Assembly (NCBI GenBank): GCA_937957815.1
Contig: CALFXN010000492.1
Span: forward strand, 1 to 7,214
Origin: an uncultured Synergistales bacterium
GTDB lineage: Bacteria > Synergistota > Synergistia > Synergistales > Aminobacteriaceae
Direction of reading: 5' to 3'
Length of the DNA: 7,214 nt
Position numbers and translations under genes: made by a program. Below the pieces are notes generated by a model, which was given only the letters and a program-made list of their open reading frames with translations, had not been told where the DNA came from and did not search any database. Positions 1-6,093 of this stretch are shown here, in pieces (the stretch's first letter is position 1; every line of letters starts with the position of its first letter).

Positions 1-449
1 ACCGTGTTCAGCAGGAAGACGACGCCCATCGAGACGCCGATGTCCTCGTCGTCCGCCTTCATCGCGGACGAGACCGCCGCGATGGCGCTCCCGCCGCAGA
101 TCGACGTCCCGACCGTGATGAGCTTCATGGTCGCGGGGCGCAGCCGGACGAACCGCATCAGGACATACCCGAGCGACAGGATGACCGCGAGGCTCACGGC
201 CGTCTGCCAGAACCCCTGTCCCCCGACCGCGATGACCTGCCGGATGTTGAGCCCGAACCCGAAGAGCACGACGGCCGAGTTCAGCGTGAGCTTCCGCGCC
301 TTCCCGAGCCATGCCGGGACGGACGCGGGCGCTATGTTGCCCGCGAGCGCGCCGAGAAGGAGCGCGGCCCCCACGGCCCAGGTCTTCGTCGGCGGATAGA
401 GCGAGAGCGCGACGGAGGCGCCGAGGGCGAGAACGAAGGGGAGGCGCAC
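1..449 (-). CDS. YeiH/UPF0324-family membrane protein, putative sulfur-anion exporter (5' part)
   Basis: The first 149 codons of a polytopic inner-membrane protein; the 3' end lies outside the window. Recognised from the family signature VGTSICGGSAIAA (residues 113-125), followed by an acidic DDED stretch (133-136) and GVVFLLNT, as in YeiH proteins (Cons_hypoth698, the putative sulfate exporter family). Hydrophobic segments are visible at about residues 3-18, 24-41, 57-76 and 82-100; full-length members have about ten. The GTG start at 449-447 is chosen because it begins the conserved first helix and has AGGT at 458-455 just upstream; the upstream stop codon lies inside that site, so translation is probably coupled to the lyase gene 7 bases before it. 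In several bacteria members of this exporter family sit beside sulfonate-cleaving enzymes and are proposed to export sulfite or sulfate. That role here is inferred from the neighbour; the transported ion is unproven. Confidence 0.85.
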   Translation of the reverse strand, partial: MRLPFVLALGASVALSLYPPTKTWAVGAALLLGALAGNIAPASVPAWLGKARKLTLNSAVVLFGFGLNIRQVIAVGGQGFWQTAVSLAVILSLGYVLMRFVRLRPATMKLITVGTSICGGSAIAAVSSAMKADDEDIGVSMGVVFLLNT

Positions 450-456
450 GCCGGAC

Positions 457-1482
457 CTACCGCGCTTCCGCGTCCCGAAAGAGTTCCGGGTCGAAGTATT
501 TCTGGTAGTGGAACAGCGCCGGGATGCCGCCCGTGTGGATGAAGAGGACGCGCTGTCCCTTGCCGCAGAGGCCGTGCGCGATCAGGTCGAGCATTCCCGC
601 GAAGGCCTTTCCGGTGTAGACGGGGTCGAGAAGGACGGACTCCGTCCGCGCGAGAAGGAGGACGGCCTTCAGCATGGACTCCGACGGCAGCGAGTAACCT
701 TCGCCGATGTACCCGTCGCGACAGTCGATGGATCCGGCCGGGAACGGTTCGCCGATCCCGAGGAAGCGGGCCGTGTCGGCCGCGAGCTTGTGCACCGCCG
801 GGACCTGGACGGAGTTCGGCGCGCCGATGTTGATCCCCGTGAGCGGGATGTCCGCCCTGTTGGCCCACAGGCCGACCGCGAGGCCCGCGTGCGTTCCCGC
901 GCTGCCGCTCGTCGTGAAGATCCGGTCGAAGGCGAGCCCCTTGTCGAACGCCTGCGACAGAATCTCCTCCGCGCAGGCGACGTACCCGAGCGACCCGACG
1001 GGAGTCGACCCGCCGACGGGGATGACATACGGCGTCTTTCCCGCGGCGCGGAGGCGGTCGGCGACCTTCGCGGTCTCGGCGGTCGGGTCGGACGTCCCAG
1101 GGACGACCGTGATCGAGTCGACCCCCATGAGCTGGAACAGGAAGTTGTTTCCCGACGCGTGCGGGGAGTAGCTCCCCGGAACCTGTTCCGTGATGACGAG
1201 GTGGCACTCGAGGCCTTCCTTCTTCGCGGCGGCGAGGGTGAGGCGGCAGTGGTTCGACTGCACCGCGCCGCACGTGACGACCGCGACCGCGCCCTTCGAG
1301 AGCGCGTCCGCCATGAGGAATTCGAGCTTCCGCGTCTTGTTGCCCCCGGGGAAGAATCCGAGGAGGTCGTCCCGCTTGATCCAGATCTCCGGCCCTCCGA
1401 CCAGTCCGGAAAGCCTCGAAAGATGCTCCATCGGCGTCGCGCCTTCGGTGTACCGGCGGCGCGGAAAACGTGCGAGATTCAT
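457..1482 (-). CDS. PLP-dependent D-cysteine desulfhydrase / L-cysteate sulfo-lyase family enzyme
   Basis: A 341-residue cytoplasmic fold-type II PLP enzyme of the ACC deaminase/D-cysteine desulfhydrase family, full length for the family. Visible motifs: IWIKRDD (33-39), the PLP-binding lysine K49 in GGNKTRKLEF, the QSNH active-site loop (75-78), the phosphate-cradle loop GSAGTHAG (193-200), DPVYTGK (286-292) and HTGG (316-319). ACC deaminases carry Glu after the Tyr of the DPVY motif and Leu in the HLGG position; here these are T290 and T317, as in E. coli DcyD. That argues for beta-elimination of a cysteine-like substrate (to pyruvate, ammonia and sulfide, or sulfite from L-cysteate) rather than ACC deamination. 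D-cysteine and L-cysteate specificity cannot be separated by eye; the downstream YeiH-type exporter favours a sulfur-releasing catabolic role. ATG at 1482 is preceded by AAAGGAG at 1500-1494, 11 bases away, a slightly long spacing. Confidence 0.9.
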   Translation of the reverse strand: MNLARFPRRRYTEGATPMEHLSRLSGLVGGPEIWIKRDDLLGFFPGGNKTRKLEFLMADALSKGAVAVVTCGAVQSNHCRLTLAAAKKEGLECHLVITEQVPGSYSPHASGNNFLFQLMGVDSITVVPGTSDPTAETAKVADRLRAAGKTPYVIPVGGSTPVGSLGYVACAEEILSQAFDKGLAFDRIFTTSGSAGTHAGLAVGLWANRADIPLTGINIGAPNSVQVPAVHKLAADTARFLGIGEPFPAGSIDCRDGYIGEGYSLPSESMLKAVLLLARTESVLLDPVYTGKAFAGMLDLIAHGLCGKGQRVLFIHTGGIPALFHYQKYFDPELFRDAEAR

Positions 1483-1533
1483 GTCGCGTCAATCTCCTTT
1501 CGTGACGGCGTCCCGTCCGGGCGCGCCGCGTCT

Positions 1534-1539
1534 ATTCTA
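1534..1539 (-). promoter_or_regulatory. Candidate -10 element for the lyase-exporter transcript
   Basis: The minus strand reads TAGAAT at 1539-1534, five of six matches to the sigma-70 -10 consensus, in the only A+T-richer patch of this divergent intergenic region. Initiation a few bases downstream would give a leader of about 45 bases before the ATG at 1482. No convincing -35 box is visible 16-18 bases upstream, so this is only a candidate. Confidence 0.3.
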
Positions 1540-1945
1540 CAATCGAAACGCGGCGAACGGGGCGGTCGCTCGGCCTGAGCGGCATGCGCTATGATAGTGT
1601 CCGACGGCGCATGGACGCCGCGATCGCTCCGGCGAGGGAGGGGGTCGAATGAAGGTTCTCGCGGTCAACGGAAGTCCGCGGAAGACGTGGAACACGGCGA
1701 CGCTTCTCGCGAAGGTGCTCGAGGGCGCGGAGTCGGAAGGGGCGCGAACGGAGATGGTTCACCTCGGCGACCTGCGGTTTTCCGGGTGCGTGAGTTGTTT
1801 CGCGTGCAAACTCAGGGGCGGCGAAAGCTACGGCCGGTGCGCCGTCCGGGACGACCTCCGGCCGGTTCTCGAATCGGTCGGGGATGTCGACGCGCTTGTT
1901 CTCGGCTCGTCCGGCAGGCCGAGGTGCTGCGGGAGGATTCGTGAG

Positions 1946-1959
1946 CCGGGGAGTCCCGG
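1946..1959 (+). terminator. Small GC hairpin after the flavoprotein relic
   Basis: CCGGG at 1946-1950 and CCCGG at 1955-1959 form a 5-base-pair stem with a GAGT loop, directly after the TGA at 1942-1944. No T-run follows (AGTGTGCAATAATT), so it is at best a weak intrinsic terminator. Its position supports the idea that 1944 was the original end of the relic gene. Confidence 0.25.
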
Positions 1960-1963
1960 AGTG

Positions 1964-1972
1964 TGCAATAAT
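1964..1972 (+). promoter_or_regulatory. Candidate extended -10 promoter of the ABC operon
   Basis: TGC at 1964-1966 followed by AATAAT at 1967-1972 resembles an extended -10 element (TGn plus five of six matches to TATAAT). It lies in the most A+T-rich patch of the window (1964-1990), and initiation near 1979 would leave a short leader with the GGAGG at 1993-1997. No clear -35 box is seen, which extended -10 promoters can tolerate. No T-box-like or other long structured leader fits in this gap. Confidence 0.4.
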
Positions 1973-2004
1973 TACGAACAAATGGATATTGCGGAGGTAT
2001 CGAT

Positions 2005-3042
2005 GTGCTCACGACCCTGAAGCGTCTGCTTCCCGGAATGCTCCTGATCGCCGCCGCCGGCGCGGCGCTTCTCGTTTCCGATCTCCCGTCCCGCGTCGGG
2101 AAGAACGGTCCGGACGACGGCCGGAACGCGGCCGAAATTCGTTGCCGGAAGATATTCTTTCTCAACTACGTCGATTCGGCTCCGGCGGAGGAAACCCTCA
2201 ATGGATTCCGCAGGGCGCTCCGTGACGCGGGGTGGACGGAGGGGAGAGAGTACGCTCTGTCCGTCGTCAACGCGCAGGGCGACATGCCGACGCTCTCGGC
2301 GATGATCGACAACGCCCTCGGCCGGAACGCGGATTTGATCGCGCTCACGTCCACGCCCGCGCTCCAGGCCGCGCTGAAGAAGGTGCGGACGATCCCCGTG
2401 ATCTTCGGCGTCGTCGCGAACCCCGTCGCGGCGGGGGCAGGGACGAGCGACGCGAATCACCTTCCGAACGTGACGGGCGTCTCGTCGGCGTCGGCCTACG
2501 CGGAGGGAGTCGCCGCGCTTCTCGGCTGCGTCAGGGGAGCGAAGCGCGTCGGAACGCTCGTCAATCCGTCCGAATCCAACTGCGTCTACAACCTTGAACG
2601 CGTCACGGAAGAACTCGCCGCGCGGGGCGTCGAGTGCGTCTCCGTTCCCGTATCGACTCCGGCCGAGATCTCCGACGGAATCCGGGCGCTGCTCGCGAAG
2701 CGGGTCGACGCAGTGCTCCAGGTCGTCGGGAATATCTTCATGTCGTCGTTCGCCCCGATCTCGAAGGTATGCCTCGACGCGGGGGTTCCGCTCTTCGCGT
2801 TCGATACGAGCGCCGCGACGAACGGAGGCGCCGCCGTGACGGTGGCCCGGGACTATGCGGCCGGGGGTGAGGACATGGGGCGTCTCGCGATCCGCGTTCT
2901 CGGCGGCGAGAACCCCGCGGGAATCCCGTTCTCGCCCGTCAGCCGGACGGTCGTCACGATCAACGGGGCGAACGCCCGGCGATACGGGCTGGACATTCCG
3001 GAGTCGCTGCGACGCTCGGCGCGGATGGTTCCGGGGCGATGA
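2005..3042 (+). CDS. ABC transporter substrate-binding protein, TrpX-like (ABC_sub_bind family)
   Basis: A 345-residue extracytoplasmic binding protein of the ABC_sub_bind family (COG2984), which includes the tryptophan/tyrosine-type TrpX proteins. Residues 6-26 form a basic then hydrophobic export signal; there is no lipobox cysteine, so the protein is either cleaved and periplasmic or stays anchored by this helix. Family features: NYVDSAPAEETLNGFRRAL (54-72), DLIALTSTPALQAAL (110-124), the hinge-region motif FGVVANPVAAG (134-144), GVSSASAY (158-165) and the second lobe from TLVNPSESN (184-192). The GTG start at 2005 is set by GGAGG at 1993-1997, seven bases upstream; the ATG overlapping it at 2003 is out of frame. 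First gene of the importer operon; the STAS gene starts 19 bases after its stop. The ligand is unknown: an aromatic amino acid is the family precedent, but other amino acids or derivatives are possible. Confidence 0.9.
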   Translation: MLTTLKRLLPGMLLIAAAGAALLVSDLPSRVGKNGPDDGRNAAEIRCRKIFFLNYVDSAPAEETLNGFRRALRDAGWTEGREYALSVVNAQGDMPTLSAMIDNALGRNADLIALTSTPALQAALKKVRTIPVIFGVVANPVAAGAGTSDANHLPNVTGVSSASAYAEGVAALLGCVRGAKRVGTLVNPSESNCVYNLERVTEELAARGVECVSVPVSTPAEISDGIRALLAKRVDAVLQVVGNIFMSSFAPISKVCLDAGVPLFAFDTSAATNGGAAVTVARDYAAGGEDMGRLAIRVLGGENPAGIPFSPVSRTVVTINGANARRYGLDIPESLRRSARMVPGR

Positions 3043-3061
3043 CCGGAAGGGGCGCTCGGGA

Positions 3062-4240
3062 ATGCGCATAGAACGGCGAGAGGAATCGACGGAGCTTCTC
3101 CTGGCGCTCGAAGGGCGGCTCGACGCGGGGAGCTGCCGCGCTCTCGAGGACGAGTTCGAGGAGGCGTTGCGGCGGGGGGCGTATCGCGTCGCGCTCGACA
3201 TGGGCGGCGTGGATTTTCTGAGCTCGGCGGGCATCCGGAGCCTTCTGCGCTACAGGAAGGTTCTGGCATCGCTCGGCGGCGATCTCCGCATCCGGCGATC
3301 ATCTGCATTCGTCAGGGAGATTCTGGGAATGGTGGGGATGGACGAACTCTTCGCCACTCTCGACCGTCCTTCGGCGACAGATCCGGAAGACGACGGCGAG
3401 CGGTATGTCCTGAACCCGGCCGGGGGCTTTCACGCCATGTTTCCAGCGCCGGGGAAACCGTTCGCGTGTGACGGGCGCTCGTGGGGGCTCGGAATCGGAT
3501 CGTTCGGAGGGGAGGATGGCGTGGCTGGCGAGGTGATGATTGTCGCGGGATTCGCGATGCAGCTTCCTCCGGGCGACGGCGGGACACCGGATTTCATGGC
3601 CGCGTCGGGAGAGTTCGTCCCGTCGGTCAGATTTTCGTCGGGGTTCGTGTTCCACGGCGAATCGTCGATCTGCCTGCGGTTCTCCGAAGACCTTCCGGGT
3701 GTGCCGCTCTCGGCGCTTGTCGGGAGGGCGATCGGGGCGACCGGGGCCCGGATGGTCGCGATGGCGATCGTCGCGGAAACATCGGGGCTCGTCGGCGCGA
3801 GCCTGAATCTGCGCTCCACGGAAGGCGGTCTCGCGCGTGCGGGAAGCGCGCCGCCGGACGCGGACTTTTTTGCGTTCCCGGCCGTGCGAGAGCACTTGGC
3901 CTATTGGCCGGAGAAGCGGTACGACCGGCATCTGGCAGTCGTGGTCGGCGCGGCGGCGATCGGCCATTCCGGTGACCTCGCGCCGCAGTTTCGTTCCCTC
4001 GGGCCAGGCGACGACCTTCGGGGGCACTTCCACGCGGCGGTGTTCCCGTTCCGGGCGATCCCCAGGGGCCGGGTGGAGCTCCGTCCGCTGCTCGCGAAGA
4101 TCTTCGACGCGCTCACGCCCGTCGGGATGCTTCACCTGTTGCACGACCGGCGTCCGATCTCCGGCGCGGGGGAGAGCGCGTTTCTGGGCGGCGCTCTCTG
4201 GGCCGGGCCGTTGACGGCGCCCGAAGGAGGCGACGCGTGA
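3062..4240 (+). CDS. STAS-domain protein with long unrecognised C-terminal domain
   Basis: A 392-residue soluble-looking protein. Residues 1-100 are a STAS (anti-sigma-factor-antagonist-like) domain: an alternating N-terminal strand with the LEGRLDAGS turn (16-24), then VALDMGGVDFLSSAGIRSLL (43-62), where S55 aligns with the phosphorylated serine of SpoIIAA-type proteins. Residues 101-115 are a linker; about 115-392 form a domain I do not recognise, with landmarks YVLNPAGGFHAMFP (115-128), VAETSGLVGASLNL (237-250), HFHAAVFPF (322-330) and LHLLHDRRP (357-365). No transmembrane helix is evident. ATG at 3062 has GGAAGGGG at 3045-3052. It sits between the binding-protein and permease genes and overlaps the permease start by 4 bases (GTGA), so it is co-translated with the transporter. 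Inference: a regulatory or assembly subunit of this importer, as MlaB (STAS) is for MlaFE. A partner-switching role in an unlinked sigma-factor circuit is the alternative. Confidence 0.8.
   Translation: MRIERREESTELLLALEGRLDAGSCRALEDEFEEALRRGAYRVALDMGGVDFLSSAGIRSLLRYRKVLASLGGDLRIRRSSAFVREILGMVGMDELFATLDRPSATDPEDDGERYVLNPAGGFHAMFPAPGKPFACDGRSWGLGIGSFGGEDGVAGEVMIVAGFAMQLPPGDGGTPDFMAASGEFVPSVRFSSGFVFHGESSICLRFSEDLPGVPLSALVGRAIGATGARMVAMAIVAETSGLVGASLNLRSTEGGLARAGSAPPDADFFAFPAVREHLAYWPEKRYDRHLAVVVGAAAIGHSGDLAPQFRSLGPGDDLRGHFHAAVFPFRAIPRGRVELRPLLAKIFDALTPVGMLHLLHDRRPISGAGESAFLGGALWAGPLTAPEGGDA
4224..4230 (+). promoter_or_regulatory. Strong ribosome binding site deciding the permease GTG start
   Basis: AAGGAGG, a near-perfect anti-16S match, lies six bases before GTG at 4237, inside the last codons of the STAS gene. 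It fixes the GTG start and the 4-base GTGA overlap with the preceding stop codon. Confidence 0.7.
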
Positions 4241-5169
4241 GTCTTCTCGCGGGAGCGCTCACGATGGGTTTCATCCTCGCGGTGATGGCCCTCGGAGTCT
4301 TCGTCACGTTCCGGATCTTCGGCTTCGCGGATCTCGGAACCGACGGCGTCCTGACGCTCGGGGCCGCCGTGGCCGCCGTCCTTATCGTCCGGGGAGCGTC
4401 CCCCGTCGTCGCGACGCTCGCGGCGGCCGGAGCCGGAATGCTGGCCGGATGCACGACCGGAGTGCTTCACACGCGCCTTCGGGTCAACAGCCTTCTGTCG
4501 GGGATCCTCGTCATGACCGGGCTCTACTCTGTCAACCTTCGGATCATGGGCGGGAGCAACGTTCCCCTGTCGCGGACGGCGACGCTCGCCGACATGGCGG
4601 GGACGGTGATCCGGAAGCTGACGGGCCTCGAAACGGTCCGCATGGGAGCCTGGAGCGTTCCGACGGGGGATCTCGCGGCCCTCGCGGGCGCGGCGGCCGT
4701 CGCGTGTCTTCTCGCCCTGGCGCTCCGCGTCTTCCTGGCGACGGACTTCGGCGTCGCGCTCCGGGCGTCGGGGGACAACGCACAGTCGGCGCTCGCGCAG
4801 GGTGTGAGCGCACCCGACATGCTTCTCATCAGCCTCGCGGTTTCGGGGGGATTCTCGGCTCTTTCCGGCGCGCTTCTCGCGCAGTACCAGGGGTTCGCTG
4901 ACGTCCAGATGGGTGTCGGAACGCTCGTTCTCGGGCTCGCGAGCGTCATCATCGGACAGGCGCTCGTGCGCACGCGCGCGCTCGGCGTCGCGATCGCCGG
5001 GACGGTCATGGGGTCGGTCCTGTTCCGGTTGCTCGTCTCGATCGCGCTCCGATGGGGGCTCGATCCGAACGACCTCAAACTCGTCACGGCGGCATTCGTT
5101 CTCGCGACGCTCGTTCTTCCGGACCTGGCTGCGCGTTTCGGAAAGGGAAAGGGAGTCGGACGTGCTTGA
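4237..5169 (+). CDS. ABC transporter permease, TrpY-like (BPD_transp_2 family)
   Basis: A 310-residue integral membrane subunit of the importer (COG4120 type). Hydrophobic segments are visible at about residues 4-26, 36-52, 55-78, 85-104, 146-168, 193-215, 226-245, 248-272 and 281-298. Family features: RIFGFADLGTDGVLTLGAA (26-44), the RVNSLLSGILVMTGLYSVN segment (82-100) with NVPL at 108-111, and the cytoplasmic coupling motif around DFGVALRASGDN (170-181), which contacts the ATPase. The protein presumably forms a homodimeric channel, as no second permease gene is present. It overlaps the STAS gene upstream by 4 bases and the ATPase gene downstream by 8. The length is normal for the family and no defect is seen. 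Confidence 0.92.
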   Translation: MSLLAGALTMGFILAVMALGVFVTFRIFGFADLGTDGVLTLGAAVAAVLIVRGASPVVATLAAAGAGMLAGCTTGVLHTRLRVNSLLSGILVMTGLYSVNLRIMGGSNVPLSRTATLADMAGTVIRKLTGLETVRMGAWSVPTGDLAALAGAAAVACLLALALRVFLATDFGVALRASGDNAQSALAQGVSAPDMLLISLAVSGGFSALSGALLAQYQGFADVQMGVGTLVLGLASVIIGQALVRTRALGVAIAGTVMGSVLFRLLVSIALRWGLDPNDLKLVTAAFVLATLVLPDLAARFGKGKGVGRA

Positions 5170-5974
5170 CGTCAGGGGAATCGTCAAAACCTTCCATCCC
5201 GGAACGGAAAACGAGGTTCGCGCGTTGCGCGGAGTCGACCTTCTCGTCGGCGACGGGACATTCGTGGTGGTCATCGGAACGAACGGGTCGGGAAAGTCCA
5301 CGCTCCAGAATGCTGTGTCGGGGAGCGTCATCGTCGATCGGGGGACGATCCTGCTCGCCGGGCGGAACATCACGCGATGGCCGGAGCACAGACGTGCGGC
5401 GCTCGTCGGGCGCGTCTTTCAGAACCCGTTCAGCGGCACGGCGCCCCACATGACGGTTGGAGAGAACCTCGCGCTGGCCTCGCGGCGGGGATTGCGGCGC
5501 ACGCTGCGCCCGAACGAGTCGATCCGGTCGCGCGAGGAGCTCGCTGAACGCGTCAAGAAGCTTGGAATGGGGCTCGAGAATCGCCTCGACGACGAAATCG
5601 GCTCGCTTTCCGGAGGACAGCGGCAGGCTCTGACGCTGCTGATGGCGACGGTACGCCGTCCCGAACTGCTGCTGCTCGACGAACACACCGCCGCACTCGA
5701 CCCGCGTGCGGCGGAGATGATCATTCGCGTCACCGACGGCCTCGTGCGTGCCGGAAACCTCACGACGCTGATGGTCACCCACTCGATGCAGCAGGCCGTG
5801 AGCCTCGGGGACCGGCTCGTCATGATGCACGGGGGGCGCGTCGTCGCGGACATTTCAGGCGACGCGAAGAAGCGCCTGAGACCGGGAGATCTTCTCGATC
5901 GCTTCGATGCGATCAGGCGCCGGGAGCAGATCGATCAGTCGGTGGCGGAAATGCTCCGGGAAACGTACGTGTAG
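5162..5974 (+). CDS. ABC transporter ATP-binding protein, TrpZ-like
   Basis: A 270-residue nucleotide-binding subunit with every ABC motif intact: Walker A GTNGSGKST (39-47), Q-loop Q87 in RVFQNP, signature LSGGQ (149-153), Walker B ELLLLDE (168-174) with catalytic E174, D-loop ALDP (178-181) and switch histidine H207 in MVTHS. The FHPGTENEVRAL start (11-22) and the GTAPHMTVGENLALASRRG stretch (92-110) before the signature are typical of ATPases paired with TrpX/TrpY proteins (COG1101). The GTG start at 5162 overlaps the permease end by 8 bases and has GGGAG at 5151-5155, six bases upstream; the frame is open further upstream but only as a shadow of the permease gene. It ends with an Arg/Glu-rich tail and closes the transporter operon. 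It energises import by the permease dimer on the cytoplasmic side. Confidence 0.93.
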   Translation: MLDVRGIVKTFHPGTENEVRALRGVDLLVGDGTFVVVIGTNGSGKSTLQNAVSGSVIVDRGTILLAGRNITRWPEHRRAALVGRVFQNPFSGTAPHMTVGENLALASRRGLRRTLRPNESIRSREELAERVKKLGMGLENRLDDEIGSLSGGQRQALTLLMATVRRPELLLLDEHTAALDPRAAEMIIRVTDGLVRAGNLTTLMVTHSMQQAVSLGDRLVMMHGGRVVADISGDAKKRLRPGDLLDRFDAIRRREQIDQSVAEMLRETYV

Positions 5975-6045
5975 GTGTCGCAACGGATACGCAAGAGAAG
6001 CCATCTGGCAATCGGCGTTCTGTGGCAGCCTTCGGATATCGGGAT

Positions 6046-6072
6046 CGGACCGCAGACAAAACCTGCGGGCCG
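6046..6072 (+). promoter_or_regulatory. Leader hairpin upstream of the flavoprotein gene
   Basis: Bases 6050-6055 (CCGCAG) pair perfectly with 6063-6068 (CTGCGG) around an ACAAAAC loop. After one A/G mismatch the stem continues for three more pairs (6046-6048 with 6070-6072). The hairpin ends nine bases before the GGGAGG at 6081-6086. No T-run follows, so it is not a standard intrinsic terminator. A competing pairing exists: TGTGGCAGCC at 6021-6030 complements 6068-6077 with one mismatch. Function is unknown. Confidence 0.35.
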
Positions 6073-6093
6073 CCACAACGGGGAGGTCGTACG

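Larger units (their letters stand above)
1649..2020 (+). pseudogene. Truncated flavodoxin-fold NAD(P)H-dependent FMN reductase (front half only)
   Basis: The start is strong: ATG at 1649 with GGGAGGGGG just upstream. Residues 1-87 match the N-terminal half of FMN_red/iron-sulfur-flavoprotein-like proteins: MKVLAVNGSPRK, the phosphate-binding loop, then four cysteines C47, C50, C53 and C64 (C-x2-C-x2-C-x10-C), then DALVLGS at 81-87. Family members continue from there with a PxYF segment that binds FMN; here similarity stops abruptly near base 1909 and the frame runs on through an unrelated Arg/Cys-rich tail to a stop at 2018-2020, inside the next gene. A second frame gives a short charged tail ending in EVLREDS at a TGA at 1942-1944, with a small hairpin just after it, so the native end may be there and the middle (about 100 residues) deleted. 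As read, the product would lack half the fold and is probably inactive. Assembly error is less likely than a real deletion, because one indel does not restore the missing part. Confidence 0.7.

Noticed and set aside
4..399. Plus-strand open frame at the left edge
   Set aside because: Antisense to the YeiH-type protein, whose signature is clear on the minus strand.
332..1578. Long open frames over the lyase gene, one in another minus frame (332-1492) and one antisense (508-1578)
   Set aside because: Both are Arg/Gly/Glu-rich translations with no family resemblance, lying over a clearly conserved PLP enzyme. They are shadow frames of G+C-rich coding DNA.
1590..1595. TATGAT as a plus-strand -10 box for the relic gene
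   Set aside because: No -35 box or TGn extension supports it, so it was not listed as a feature.
1605..1620. Inverted repeat CGGCG/CGCCG as an operator upstream of the flavoprotein relic
   Set aside because: Only five bases per arm in very G+C-rich DNA, where such repeats are expected by chance; no partner site is seen.
1972..3308. Minus-strand open frames of 420 and 151 codons opposite the binding-protein gene
   Set aside because: Extremely rich in Arg, Ser and Pro and without recognisable motifs, while the plus strand encodes a conserved transport protein.
4132..5373. Minus-strand open frame of 413 codons opposite the permease
   Set aside because: Low-complexity Arg/Glu/Asp-rich translation, antisense to an obvious membrane protein whose codon pattern explains the lack of stops.
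6022..6093. N-terminal extension of the flavoprotein to a GTG at about 6022
   Set aside because: The added residues precede the conserved MKVLLINGS start, contain the leader hairpin and lack a ribosome binding site, whereas 6094 has GGGAGG at the right distance.
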